Numbered from the stretch's first letter, positions 33,601-44,600 are shown. The stretch: DNA of 64,000 nt from Branchiostoma floridae (GCF_000003815.2 NC_049989.1:13251078-13315077); one strand, 5' to 3'. A program made the numbers and translations. Notes: generated by a model not told the origin, from the sequence alone.

Positions 33601-35716
33601 CGACGGCCAGAGTGAGATGTACGAGTATAACGAGATACGAGCTTCTGCAACAATCCCCCACGGGCGCGAGAGGGTTCCAGAGGCCAGGAGGAACGACCAC
33701 AAAGGACGGGTAAGTCTTTGACTATCAGTTTATTTGGATCCACAAGTAGGTTTGTATTTCTGTTAGCTATTCTTCCTGTGGTCCCATACTTCAAATACGA
33801 CAGCACGACAGACAAGGAAAGGAAACTAAAGAACAATCACACTTAAGTACATGAAAAACATATAACTGCAGAAGTCTTGACCTTCATTGTCATGGTATAG
33901 TCATTATCCAAGGAGAATTCCTTTCCCCCTTCCCCAAAATGAGGAAATTTTCGCTGAAAATTCTATTTCTTGATATTATTTTTTTAACAAAAAATGACTA
34001 TTCTACAGTGAAGTAAAATTGGCCAGTTGTTTGGCTATTATGTTTGTTGTTCTCATGTGACTGTTTGAGATGAATGGTCCTTGCAAACATTGAAACTTAT
34101 CTATCATACAGACTCTAAAACGTTACAACAAAGGACATACAGTACACATTCTCTGTACTTCAGCACACGTCTGTTTTTCCATATGTTTTAGGAGAACCGT
34201 ATGAGAGATATGGAGACGATCCTTTCAGAAGTAAGACATGCTTTGTTCTTTTTGGTAGACACTGTACTCTCTAGATCTCGTGAAACACACCTCGAACAAC
34301 GCTCAACATTGACACTGACATTGTAGTTGTCTGTATCAGTAAGGGTTGATGTAAATGGTTAACCAGTTGTAAATGCTGTACGTAACGTAACAGCAAGATC
34401 AAGGCGTTGTATTGTAGTTGTCTGTATAAGTAAGGGCTGATGTAAATGGTTTACCAGTTGTAAATGTTGTAACGTAACAGCAAGATCTAGGCGTTGTATT
34501 GTAGTTGTCTGTATCAGTAAGGGTTGATGTAAATGGTCAACCAGTTGTAAATGCTTTACATAACGTAGCAGCAATATTTAGGCGCTGTGGCCAACAAACG
34601 GACGTGTCATTCAATCTTTTAGTTATTCAGACATATTTTTTATAATTCTTTCCCGGCAGCTCAACAGAGTTAAACATGAAGCCGAGAAACAAAAAGAAAA
34701 AATGAAGGTCAGTGTCAATGTTTGAATTTGTTTTTCTTTTCCGACCGTTTCCCTTATTTACATACAGCCTCTTTTCTCGCATTTTCATTCTGTACATAAT
34801 GGGAATCTTTCATGTGCAGGACATTCTAAGGACTGTAAATGTTTAGTGTTTTGACCTCTCCACTTTCCGTAGATAATGCAAGACAGGCTGTTTTCGATGA
34901 AGGCCGAGCGGGAAATCTTTAAGGTTAGTAGCCACCACTTCAGTCTACAACATTGGAACAGAGCCAAACCAGATGTAAACAAGCACTACTGCACACTGAC
35001 CAATCAATTAACCTGTTTTCCAAGTTCAAACATTAAGGCCAAAAGCAAGCTGTAGTATTTGTAAACTTTTCCGTTCAAACCTGAATACTTCTGTTCATTC
35101 ATTCCATGAGTTAACTTCATGCTGACGAGGCAAAATGTGTCGGGATAGTTTATATTATCTCGTTAAAATGTCACGTCACTGTGGTGGTCTGATCATCACC
35201 CATGGTCTACATTCCAGGTCCTCGCAACATCGTCAAAAAGGAAGCAAGAGGAAGAAGAGCGCCATTCGAACGAACACATCCAAAGGGTAACACTGATTTT
35301 TCATCTCATGAAACTAAATTTGATATCAGTTCGATATCCGCTCGAAATAGATAATCGTCGGAAAGTATACATTAAGCTTTATTTAGGAAGACAAAAATTA
35401 ACATCGAATCAAATACAAGAAGCACCTTTGCATGTAGATACAGCGTTTGATATGTAACTGTAGTTTCTGTCCTGTCAAGAAATATTGAAAAAGTCGTGAC
35501 AATTCATATCCTGAGTGTGATGTGTGTTTGTATATACAGGCAAGAAGACAGAATCATCGCGAGCAGGTCGCGTACTTGCACCAAGCCTGGCAAGACGCTG
35601 CAAGAAGCCCACGTCACGTGTACGATCCGAACTGGCCACCAGAGAATTCCATCAACAGGACAGAAAATGTTTCATGTTTTGACAAAGATACCGACCATGT
35701 TAGAGACAAAACATGA
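21650..35716 (+). CDS. Gene A: multi-exon coiled-coil protein with a 19-residue tandem-repeat exon
   Basis: Inferred exons: 21650-21719, 23307-23395, 24051-24098, 24385-24438, 24989-25051, 26005-26076, 26734-26781, 27189-27302, 27571-27720, 28119-28268, 29268-29354, 29754-29804, 30873-30920, 31295-31366, 31531-31581, 32459-33709, 34192-34230, 34660-34707, 34873-34923, 35218-35286, 35540-35716. All junctions after exon 2 are phase 0, and the sum is 933 residues plus stop. No signal peptide or membrane span is seen, so it is probably intracellular. Short exons encode charged heptad-rich helix (LYEKLKRSLQKIH, EMIIRKTTEIKEVKKEM). The long exon encodes about 20 copies of RRDDTFPHNDGQSDTVSNN. The terminal exon encodes AYLHQAWQDAARSPRHVYD and a short hydrophilic tail. 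Exon 15 ends at a GC donor. I recognise no family. Some small exons may be missed or skipped, for example around 25220-25450. Gene B at 41694 is its tandem paralogue. Confidence 0.72.
26140..26410 (-). mobile_element. SINE fragment in a gene A intron
   Basis: The body shares AAGTGTGATGGGTTCTTTAA, CTCAAACACATGGGAC and the 3' end (GTAAACCGCCTTATGG) with the SINE at 3155-3520. The tRNA-like head is missing. A (TA)n run lies at 26198-26219. The same insertion is present in gene B at 56520-56770, so it predates the A/B duplication. Confidence 0.6.
31005..31220. repeat. Intronic minisatellite, unit about 90 bp
   Basis: Units contain CAGTTGTAAATG, AAGATCTAGGCG and TTGTATTG in order, about two and a half copies. 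The same unit is amplified in the matching intron at 34310-34600, between the duplicated exon cassettes. Confidence 0.7.
31786..31901 (-). mobile_element. Truncated SINE body
   Basis: It matches the body of the SINE at 20522-20776 (AGCAGGGGGCT, CTGAGTGCTAAGCAGAGAAA, CAGCATGTACCATTT) but lacks the tRNA-like head. A LINE-like 3' tail sequence (GAATGAATGAACTCTATTGC) follows directly. Confidence 0.7.
32480..33612 (+). repeat. 57-bp coding minisatellite (about 20 units) in gene A
   Basis: Near-identical units of 57 bases encode RRDDTFPHNDGQSDTVSNN in the frame fixed by the flanking phase 0 exons. Three unit types alternate (RRDDT, RKYDT, RRDAT). Two early units carry an extra SYR. There are 19 FPHN cores plus one degenerate first unit. 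Because 57 is a multiple of 3 and the unit lacks stops, all three plus frames and two minus frames stay open for about 1 kb. Confidence 0.95.
34310..34600. repeat. Intronic minisatellite, second array
   Basis: Three copies of the unit also seen at 31005-31220, with CAGTAAGGGTTGATGTAAAT and AACGTAACAGCAAGATC. It follows the exon ending at 34230, as the first array follows the exon ending at 30920. Confidence 0.75.
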
Positions 35717-35919
35717 ATCCATAGCAGTGAGGTTAACGTACTTTAGATTTAGTTCAGATTAGGAAAAATTTGGAGATGAACTGATACATGTAGCAGTTAT
35801 CAGTGAAAAGTAGTTTTGTTGAGCGGGTACATCAGTAGATGATGCAGTTCCTTGCTTGAAAAACAAAAAATTAATGTGTTTTTTTTACTGCCAACATCTC
35901 GATACTCCTGCTGCTATCA

Positions 35920-35934
35920 CCGCTAGATGGCGCT
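35920..35934 (+). promoter_or_regulatory. CTCF-like motif downstream of gene A
   Basis: CCGCTAGATGGCGCT matches the CTCF core consensus at nearly every position and lies about 200 bases after the gene A stop. With the minus-strand site at 20357 it brackets gene A in divergent orientation. Motif evidence only. Confidence 0.5.
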
Positions 35935-36175
35935 AAAGGGAAAAGTTTGCGGTCCCAAACGTGACTAAGTCTGTACAACCCCTCTCAACTCATAATTATC
36001 GATTTCATCACGGTGTAGATCATGGTTAAAACATACTTAGATTTTCATCTCACAGCAGCTCTACCCAGCAAAGGAAAGATCTGTCAGTATTGTTCCCAGG
36101 AGGGTACCAGAATTTCTTCGCGCTTTTGAATGTCGATGTATATAGTCTGCTACGATTTGGTCACGATATACCGTA

Positions 36176-36181
36176 AATAAA
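36176..36181 (+). terminator. Possible gene A polyadenylation signal
   Basis: AATAAA within GTAAATAAATAAATG about 460 bases after the stop codon. No stronger candidate was noticed nearer the stop. Confidence 0.3.
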
Positions 36182-36299
36182 TAAATGCCCAATCGAATGA
36201 CATTTCTGAGCGTATGCATGTGTCACCGTCATATTTCAATGTTTTCTTTTAGAAAATGCTATTTTTTAGATCAGCGCAAACCAGGGACACAAGCACGGT

Positions 36300-36560
36300 G
36301 TAGCATTGTTCCTGACGCATCAACCTCGATTACACTGACAGAAGCTGGTGAAGACAAACACCATGTAGTGTTCCTCCTGAACTCAGACGTGAACAACGTT
36401 TCAATCAATCCTTTGGATCTGGTCATGACTGCACTTTTTCAATCTTCCTTGTTGTTGCTTTGTCTTGCTTCGTAGCTCTTGCACTACGTAAAAATACATT
36501 AAAGAAACCTCATGGCACCGACCAGTTCTCCCATCATACCTACGAGACTGTGGAAGACCG
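36300..36560 (+). pseudogene. Decayed fragment of the LRR-Ig receptor (stalk, membrane span, tail)
   Basis: It aligns with 19366-19672 of the intact receptor: VPDAST, LTEAGE, KHHVVFLLNSD, NVS and NPLDL are all recognisable, followed by the membrane segment and TYETVEDR. It is broken by a one-base indel in the membrane-segment codons (near 36435-36450), which brings in a stop at 36473. About 36 bases are also missing before the ATGGCACC stretch. The LRR and Ig parts are absent, and a MITE-like element begins at 36557 where similarity ends. Its place between genes A and B marks it as the remnant of a second receptor copy. Confidence 0.88.
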
Positions 36561-36759
36561 CTAAGCGAACCTTTCGGTAACCGCAAATCGACCCCATACC
36601 ATCGAAGCTCTAGAATCTTGAAGAAGATGTGCGTTACTTCCGTCACTTGAATTCGATAGTACAACCCGTAAGGAGAAGACAAAAAGTGATTTGAGTACTA
36701 AAAATTACTTCCTTACTTTTCTACTGGCCTTGAAATTGAATGAAGGTTCGCTTAGCGGT
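36557..36759. mobile_element. Short inverted-repeat element at the end of the receptor fragment
   Basis: 203 bp bounded by ACCGCTAAGCGAACC (36557-36571) and its exact complement (36745-36759). The interior includes CGGTAACCGC and TTACTTCCTTACTTTTCTAC, shared with the elements at 40180-40455. Confidence 0.7.
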
Positions 36760-38383
36760 TACTTCAGGGGACCCTTTAATCGAGAATATCTCGAAAACAA
36801 AAGCACGATCTAATTATGCGGTTTATGAATTACAATAGGGTACCAATGGACCTATCTAATCATACCAAGTTCAACCCCCGAAAGATAGTTAAAGATTGCT
36901 GATGACCGACCTCCGGTCAGATTTGAACTCTAACCCTGCACATGAAGGTCTCAGAACACAGTTTTTCGCCTATGGGCCTAAAGTGAGGTGGTTCGATTAC
37001 TCAAAACCTATAGCAGGGTGCAGATACAATTTACAAGAATTTAGTATGTTCAAGTTGAGGGTACAAGCTACAAAATATCTGAAAATGAGCATAGATTTGC
37101 CTGCTCGTTTTTTCTATAATGGACACTTTGATTTGACCCCCAGCGCAGGTCATGGAACTGCAGGCGGCATATCAAGGCGCAAATTCCCGCCGGCCGAAAA
37201 AGCAACGTAATAGAAGAATAAATACGGCCTTTGCAAGTACTGAGATGCACTATTTCAACCCGAACTACTACGGGGGTCGCGGATGAATACAGTGTGTTAT
37301 GAGACCTCAAAGTTTCCTTCGATACGCCGATACCATATTTGGAGTGCACACACAGGAAGTGGGTGCAGCCCAAAACTACGAAGGCCCACACGTACAATGT
37401 TTACCTGCAGTACTTTGTTTTGTTACTTTGCACCATTTGCGATGATTATAGTGTTTAAATGCTTGCCCGAACGTTCGATGGTACATAGCTTGTAGGTATA
37501 GAATTAGAGATGTTTTATTTTCTTATCAATTGCAAATTATCTGCACTTACACACAGGTCGTAGAATTGCATAGTAATTGTGGTTTGCCCTTATCAGACAT
37601 TAAACTGTTATCCCTGAAAACAGGAAGAAACAGACTACGGCCTTCTTTATTGCTTTCCAGGCTGATATCGTTTTAAGACGACCATTACGCCTGAGGATTG
37701 TTCTGACATTTTAAGACGTGTGGTAGTCCGCACACACGCATAAACAGACATACATACCCATAATACACTGACGACTTTAACTTAGACTGCAGTATCGTTC
37801 TACATTCAATTCTGAGACGTTAAAAATCCTACTATCGTTCTGCAACTACTTCTCTAACATATTGAATCACAATGTCGAACTCACGTAGAGATGTGATAAA
37901 ACTGATTGCCATGACTTGGATCCCTCCATTTGGAAGATTGTGAGGTCGAACTACTAGTAAATATTTGGTTTGCCCTCCTGAAGATCTGACTGGAATATTG
38001 GGATGAACTGATGTATATGATGAATATGATGTATGTAGCCTTTATTTCGGCCAATTACGATAATGAACTAATTCAACGTTAAATATAGGTTCTAAATACA
38101 GATAACAGATAGCTAACGTATGCAACACATGGCACGTTAATATCAACGCCAATGAGGTACTCAAAATTGGTGTCTGAGCAGTTTTCTGGGTGTTTTAGGC
38201 GTTTCAAAATGATTTTAATGTATGGACCTAGTAAAATGAAGATAATTTATGCAAATTATTATGACGTCATGATTACATCATCAAGAATTATAAGGCCAGT
38301 AGCTCACTTTTAGATGTTCTCATTGGCTTGTAATTCGATGATTTAATCAATAAAAGTACACAAAAATGTACATATAGTACATA
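36760..38383. other. Intergenic, no gene seen
   Basis: Moderately AT-rich. Short open frames at 36896-37210 and 37283-37495 show no recognisable domain or splice context. Confidence 0.5.
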
Positions 38384-39388
38384 GGGTTTACGGAAAAGGC
38401 TGGCCTGTCTACCTGGGCTGTCTACCTGGGCTGTCTACCTGGGCTGGCTATCACGTCAGACTACTTGGACCTACGAAAGCCCATTGGGACAAAAGCTGTT
38501 TTAGCAGTAGGGGTTGTTTGTGCGCAATGAAGAAGCTATGTGTGAAGCTATTGTGTGTGTTACATAACCCAGAGGTTCTGGGTTCAAATCAGTTGATATG
38601 CCACCAATCTTGTTCCCTTGGGAAGGGCTGTTAACACAACTTATCGGGCTTATTGGAGTGGTGGCTAGTTGGTCAAAGGTGTCCAGGAGCTGTTCTTTAG
38701 TGGCTGTCAGGGTCCCGGCTTCTGTGCCATACATTAGGATCGACAATTGAATTGTGATGAGCTTGAAATAAGCGTTGCTAAAGTGCAAGGGTCTGGAACT
38801 GCTGCCATTTGGTGCTAACTAAGGTGACCTCAATACAACAGCAATTACCCCAGGTGTGGCCATAGGACTTAAGTTTTGAACCACTAATACACTGGGAAGG
38901 AAGGACCCCTAGTCTTTTCCGTAAGAGTGGGTCCTATGCCCTATCTGAGGGAGGGCCCTTACCAAAGCTAGATACTCTTTTCTCCACCCTAGTGAAGGGA
39001 GGAAAGTCGTGGTAAGAGCCCTTCCCAAGCGCACAAGATTGGTGGCATATCAACTGATTCAAACCCAAAACCTCTGGGTTATGTAACATACACAGCTCCT
39101 TCAAACACAGTTGCTTCACAAACAGCTCCTTCACACACAGCTCCTTCACACACAGCTGCTTTACAAACAGCTCCTTCACACACTGCCCCTTCACACAGCT
39201 CATTCACATAATAACGCACAGATCCTTCACACATAGCTTCTTCGCTGAGCACAAACAACCCCTACTGCTAAAACAGCTTTTGTCCCAATGGGCTTTCGTA
39301 GGTCCAAGTAGCCTGACGTGATAGCCAGCCCAGGTAGACAGCCCAGGTAGACAGCCCAGGTAGACAGGCCAGCCTTTTCCGTAAACCC
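38384..39388. mobile_element. Long-TIR DNA transposon, Mutator-like (non-autonomous)
   Basis: 1005 bp with terminal inverted repeats of at least 140 bp, beginning GGGTTTACGGAAAAGGCTGG and continuing through a tripled GTCTACCTGGGCT and CAAAAGCTGTTTTAGCAG. It is flanked by a perfect 9-bp duplication TAGTACATA (38375-38383 and 39389-39397). Weaker inverted similarity continues inward (GGGTTATGTAACATAC, CAACTGATTTGAACCC). A 9-bp duplication with long TIRs fits Mutator-like elements. It encodes no transposase and carries a reverse-transcriptase fragment and a CTCCTTCACACACAG minisatellite (about 39090-39220). Confidence 0.85.
38669..38788 (-). pseudogene. Captured non-LTR reverse-transcriptase fragment
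   Basis: On the minus strand the frame reads AYFKLITIQLSILMYGTEAG, then TLTATKEQLLDTFDQ. This matches the post-catalytic region of LINE reverse transcriptases, usually of the form LLYGSETWTL followed by a Lys/Glu-rich segment. It is about 40 codons long with no flanking LINE sequence, and lies wholly within the Mutator-like element. Confidence 0.6.
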
Positions 39389-40179
39389 TAGTACATAATA
39401 TAGTGAGTTAAAAGATCTACGTGCATTTTTTTTATTTCATTTTGAAATGCTATTTTTTTTATTTACGTCGATAATTTAATTGATATTTAATAACAAATTG
39501 CAATGAGTAAGACACTTACCTCAGTCATTCATCTGGTGATGTGCGTAGCACCAACCGCGCAGTCGCGCCCTCAGCCTCACGATTCTTGTTCAAATGGCGA
39601 AAATTCTGGTGACGGTGTAACGGCCATGAACCAAATGTTTCAACGGTACCACATGCCCGAATTTAGCAAAGGAACCCCAGAAAGTCCATCATATAAGTCC
39701 ACAACAGGCGCCACCTCCCTAGACTACAAGTGGTATCCAAATTATGAAGCTAAAGAGCAAATTCGATTCTCAATAAGTACAGTCACGTCGGTGTGTTTTG
39801 ATTGTCCACCATCTTGGAAATTTCCAATTCTCGTACCCAGGACACTGTGAGAGAAGAGGGCTCATCATGTGACTTTAAACCGTTTCGTTTATAGCAAACA
39901 GAAGATGTATCTAAACATAGTAGGGCAGGTAGACTTTTATGTATATGGCTCTTCTAAGGTATTTGGTCTACGTATGAAATTGTTACCCACAACAACTTCT
40001 TCCAAATGGAGTGAGTAGTAGTAACTTTTTTTTTAGATGACAATGAGCTTTATTACTTTATTACTCGTGCATCCCTACATGTTTCAGTGTGGTTTTAAGT
40101 ATGGGGCCCGTACAAGCTTCCCGATATAAATTCCTTTCCCGTCATTTTTCCTCTCCTGGCGTATTCACCTACGAACTCC

Positions 40180-40455
40180 ACAAACGAATGAATGAAGGCT
40201 CACCTAGGGGGTTACCGCTAGCGCTACGCGAACCCTTCGGTAACCGCAAAAAAAGCGAACCCTTACGTTTGGACTTCAGGAATTCCAAACAAAGTGTGCG
40301 TTACTTTCAACACTTGAATATCATAGTAAAAGCCGTAGGCAGAAGGTAGAAAGTCATTTGAGTACCAAAAATTACTTTCTTACTTTTCTACAAACGAATG
40401 AAGGCTCACCTTGGGGCTAACCGCTAGCGCTAAGCGAACCCTTCGGTAACCGCAA
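40180..40455. mobile_element. Related inverted-repeat element, partly duplicated
   Basis: It carries two copies of an AATGAAGGCTCACC...CCGCTAGCGCTA...GCGAACCCTTCGGTAACCGC segment (starting near 40191 and 40394). They flank an interior alike that of 36557-36759 (GTGCGTTACTT, AAAATTACTTTCTTAC). It is the same family, with a rearranged end. Confidence 0.6.
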
Positions 40456-40856
40456 AAAACTAGCCTGGATACCATGCCCCAACCTCAAAATATATCTTTT
40501 GTGTTGGGGTCCGGCAGGATGCCTATATATAGGTCAAACACTGCAGAAACCAACTAAATGACACACAATTACACGGTGTCCGTAAGGTGTGTTGCCCCGG
40601 CCAGGCTCTGAAGCCACAAATTTGTCCCGGTGGACTGCCGGGCACTACGGGGCTACCAATCGGTGTTTTCACGGGTAGACCACAACGTCTATTAATCGCC
40701 GGGCCCCGGGTTTATCTTAACTCTGAGCTAAACAATGAATAAAAAAAATACATCCGATAGCTGCATGGCGGCCCACGGGGTCACACCCGAAATTGCCCCC
40801 AAACATCCCATAAAGTACCTTGCGGAACCCCTTTATCACATTCTGACCGAAGCAGA

Positions 40857-40960
40857 ACACAACACAACACAACACAACACAACACAACACAACACAATGC
40901 AACACAACATAGCACCACACAACACAACACAACGCAACACACCACAACACAACACACGTA
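40857..40960. repeat. (ACAAC)n pentanucleotide satellite
   Basis: About 20 units of AACAC/ACAAC with a few substitutions. It is unrelated in unit to the satellite at 20869. Confidence 0.9.
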
Positions 40961-41509
40961 CGGTTACAGGTTTGTACGCTCCTTGTCAACCTTTGATAGC
41001 GAACATATTGTACCTAGATAAAAATTGAAGAGATGGATAAAATAACAGTCAGCGTTAAGTTGAATCACTAAATTCGCCGTGTCAAAGGGGGCGAATGAAG
41101 TGTTAATGGTGGTTACAGTTTGCGGTTGAACTATAGTACTAAATATATCAAATGCACGGCCTTGCACCGACTAGCGATTCGGCAAGCCTACTACAGGACA
41201 GAACGTACAGTCGCTTTCGGTCGTGCTGGCGTGATCAACTGTCACTCTATATGGGGTACTACGTAAAACAACGGTTACCGTAAAATATGTATTCACTGTT
41301 TGATGATCGGTTTTGTTAGTTGTCGTGAGAATTCACCGTGTGTATTGTATGGAGAACTAGGAGGAGAGGCGGGCAGAAGACGGAACAGAAATCTGAATTT
41401 TAGGGATTTGTTACGTTCTCCATAAAAGAGAGAACATAAATCCACCGCAGAAATCTCAAAATTAATTGTATGTGGCGTTCTTCAACCGTTGATCTCAATG
41501 ATGTACTGC

Positions 41510-41693
41510 TATAAGAGTCAAAATGGAGGAAAGGGCTCAATTTACACACCACCTGTATGACGTCAGGTGGCTCCGAGGATCACCGTTGTTCTCCGTTCCA
41601 TTCTTGCCGATCATGACGTCATAGCGTTCCATTGTTTATCGTTCGAACAACGTTTACGTGGTTACGCATTCGGAAAGCCGGAGTTAGCCAGAT
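41510..41693 (+). promoter_or_regulatory. Gene B promoter with CRE
   Basis: TGACGTCA at 41614-41621, 72 bases before the ATG, in a region well conserved with the gene A promoter. Confidence 0.6.
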
Positions 41694-44600
41694 ATGGCGT
41701 TGATCCGTAAGTTCCGAAGTGAATCAACAAATGTTGAAGCTACTAAAGTGTGCCTGAACACAGGTAAGGAATTGTGGAAGACGTAAGCTTAATGTAACGG
41801 AGTTTCTCAGTCCGCTAGAATGACACTAGGTTATTTTTCTTGTTAATCCGACTCACCGAAGTTTGTGGGTATGAATCCGTTGTTGTTACAGCCTTCACTG
41901 CTTGACTACCTGAACAGCGCGTGTTTCTAATGAGAGCATTGCGTAGGTCCTCGCACCAGAAACACTTCGTACTGTAGGCTCGGGTACTTGGAACGAAATG
42001 GAGTGAAAAGAAAACACTAGTACATTGAAATGTCGCAATGTAAACTCCAAACTTTGGAGGCTGCAAGTTATTCTACAGTGGTTACCTCACAGACGATACG
42101 GTACGTTAGCGGTGTCGCTGTCACTACACGAAAACCCGAATATCTGGGCGGTTTGGGGACTGCATATGTTCCGTGAATCCTGGTCTATCCAGGCATGTGC
42201 GGTCATATCCTGATATGACAAGAGCGGGTACTGCATATTACCGCTAACCCCCGCACATCCAGTAATAAGGGAATATGCGGCCCATGCTCACGTGTCGTGT
42301 CTTGAGTAATTCCAAACAAGAGACCATCTTGTGGCCCAGCGATTTGACTGAGCGCTCAACGGCTTTAATCGGTAAAAACGAATCTTTTAACGTAACGTTT
42401 GGCGTGTTGTCTTTTAATCTTAATTTTACGTTTTGCATGATATACCTATCATAAAGTCAAGGGTACAACACAAATCCAATGTAGAACGCAGGGCCGCCGC
42501 CGACATACGGCAGCTTGAGTGACATACCCGCTTGAATTATCAACGATACCTTGAAAGTCTAAGAGAACAAAAAAAAAAAAAACTAAAAGTACCTAAGCGG
42601 TATTGTGTGTTTTCACCTAAGCAATAAAAACTAAAAAGATCCAGGAAACCGGATCTCAGTCCGTGATGAGTGAGGGAAAATGTCTCGTCAGTTTATATGG
42701 ATATGACCGCTGGCGTTCTGGTTGTTTGTCCATTCTTTCAATAGTCGCTAGGTGTCACTTTTTGAGTGTTCAGTGTAGATGTATATAGCAAAGATATTCT
42801 CTGGATCCGTATGGCCAAAGAACTGCTTGGCCTGTCCAGAGATGTATTCATATGTAGTGCCTATGTCAGTCCTATACACTCCTCGATTCACAAAAGGGCC
42901 GAAGAGTCTATATTTGATATATTAGAACAGGACGTGGCGCGTTTCACGTCCAGAGGATATGTAATTCTCGGTGGAGATTTTAATAGCCGGTTAGGCTCCT
43001 TAAAAGATTTCCCCGACGAAGTCCCAATCGATTCTGAATTTGAACCACAACAAATCCTTCAAAATCTTGACATCCCTAGAAATTTTTCCGACAAAAACTC
43101 GCCCAACACTTTCGGCAAAGATCTGACTGATTTATGCTGCCAATCCGACCTACGAATTCTAAATGGGAGAGTCCTAGGAGATCTAAGCGGCCGATTCACC
43201 TGCTACCAGCCCAATGGCTGTAGCACAGTGGACTATGCCGTAGCTAGCAGTAACCTCTTTCACAACATTAATATATTCAAAGTTCACTCATTAACAGAAT
43301 TTTCGGACCATTGTATGATATCGCTAAATCTTAATTCACTTATTCATGAACCCCTAAACGAAACAAGAAAAACAAAAACAAATACGCGACCTTTTCCAGA
43401 CAGGTTTGTCTGGGGACTGGACTCGCGCGAAAAGTTCACAAATGCTTTACGCAGCCATGCTATATCGCAGAAGCTGGAAAATTTCATATTGTCTACTCAC
43501 CAAACCCCAAAAGCAGACGTTGAGAAAGAAGTATGCGAATTCCATGAAATTCTTAAGATAGCAGGTAATATGTCATTACAGGTAAAGCATAGCAAGAAAC
43601 GAAAAACATTAAGAACGAATAAAAAGTGGTTCAACAAAAACTGCTATGAGGCCCGCCAGGAGCTCCGAAATATACAATATTTACTACAACGAAACCCAAA
43701 GAACCCTTTTATCAGAGGCAGCTATTTTAGGAAGAAAAAAGAATACAACAAACTAATCCGAAAGCGCAAAAAAGACTATGAAACTGACTGCTTAATGCAA
43801 CTCCAAAATCTTCAGGAAAGTAATCCAACCGCCTTTTGGAATCTGCTTAAACAACTTAAAAATACAAACTCCAACCCCCAAGAAGAAATTCCGCCTGACT
43901 CCTGGGTAAACCATTTCAAGACGTTGCATGAGAAACGTAGGATTGAGAAACAGAATTTTGACACCGTATTTGAGAAGAAAATTATAGACAAACTAAAGAT
44001 ATTAGATGAATGTAACACAAAGCAAGGGCCTATGGATTACCCAATTACAGAATCAGAAATTAGTTGCTCAATAATGGCTCTCAAAAATAAAAAAGCGAGC
44101 GGCGAAGACATGTTAATTAACGAAATGTTGAAAGCAGGACACTACATACTATTACGACCTCTTGTTAAGTTATTTAATCGCATTTTCTCAAGTGGAATAT
44201 TCCCACAAACCTGGTCAAACAGCTATATAGTGCCCATATACAAATCAGGAAGAAAAGACGACACTAACAACTATCGCGGTATTTCCATTTCGAGCTGCCT
44301 CGGAAAACTGTTTACCTCTATACTAAACAGAAGAATCTCCTCTTTTCTCGAGGAAAACGAAATATTCAAACCTAATCAAACCGGATTCCGGAAAAACTAC
44401 AGAACATCAGATAATATATTTGTCCTGAAAACATTGATATCCAAATACACGCAATCAAGAAAACAACTCTTCGCCTGCTTCGTGGACCTATCTAAAGCAT
44501 TTGATTCGATTTGGCATGAGGGCCTTCTATTTAAAATTCTATCAAATGGCATTTCCGGCAGATTTTTCGATATAATAAAAAGCTTATACAGTCAGTCCGT

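Larger units (their letters stand above)
39398..41500. other. Intergenic, between the Mutator-like element and the gene B promoter
   Basis: Contains a possible minus-strand first exon (39520-39830, see findings), the inverted-repeat elements at 40180-40455, a GC-richer stretch at 40560-40720 of unknown origin, and an ACAAC satellite. No gene is supported. Confidence 0.5.

Noticed and set aside
32399-33702. Long minus-strand frames (433 and 328 residues) over the gene A repeat exon
   Set aside because: They exist only because the 57-bp repeat has no stop in most frames. Exon phase supports the plus-strand frame at 32459.
39503-39850. Plus-strand open frame of 115 residues
   Set aside because: No domain, no splice context. 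The good splice signal here is on the minus strand.
42766-42810. GTG at 42766 as the LINE protein start
   Set aside because: It lies in host DNA 5' of the insertion. The true start was lost by truncation.
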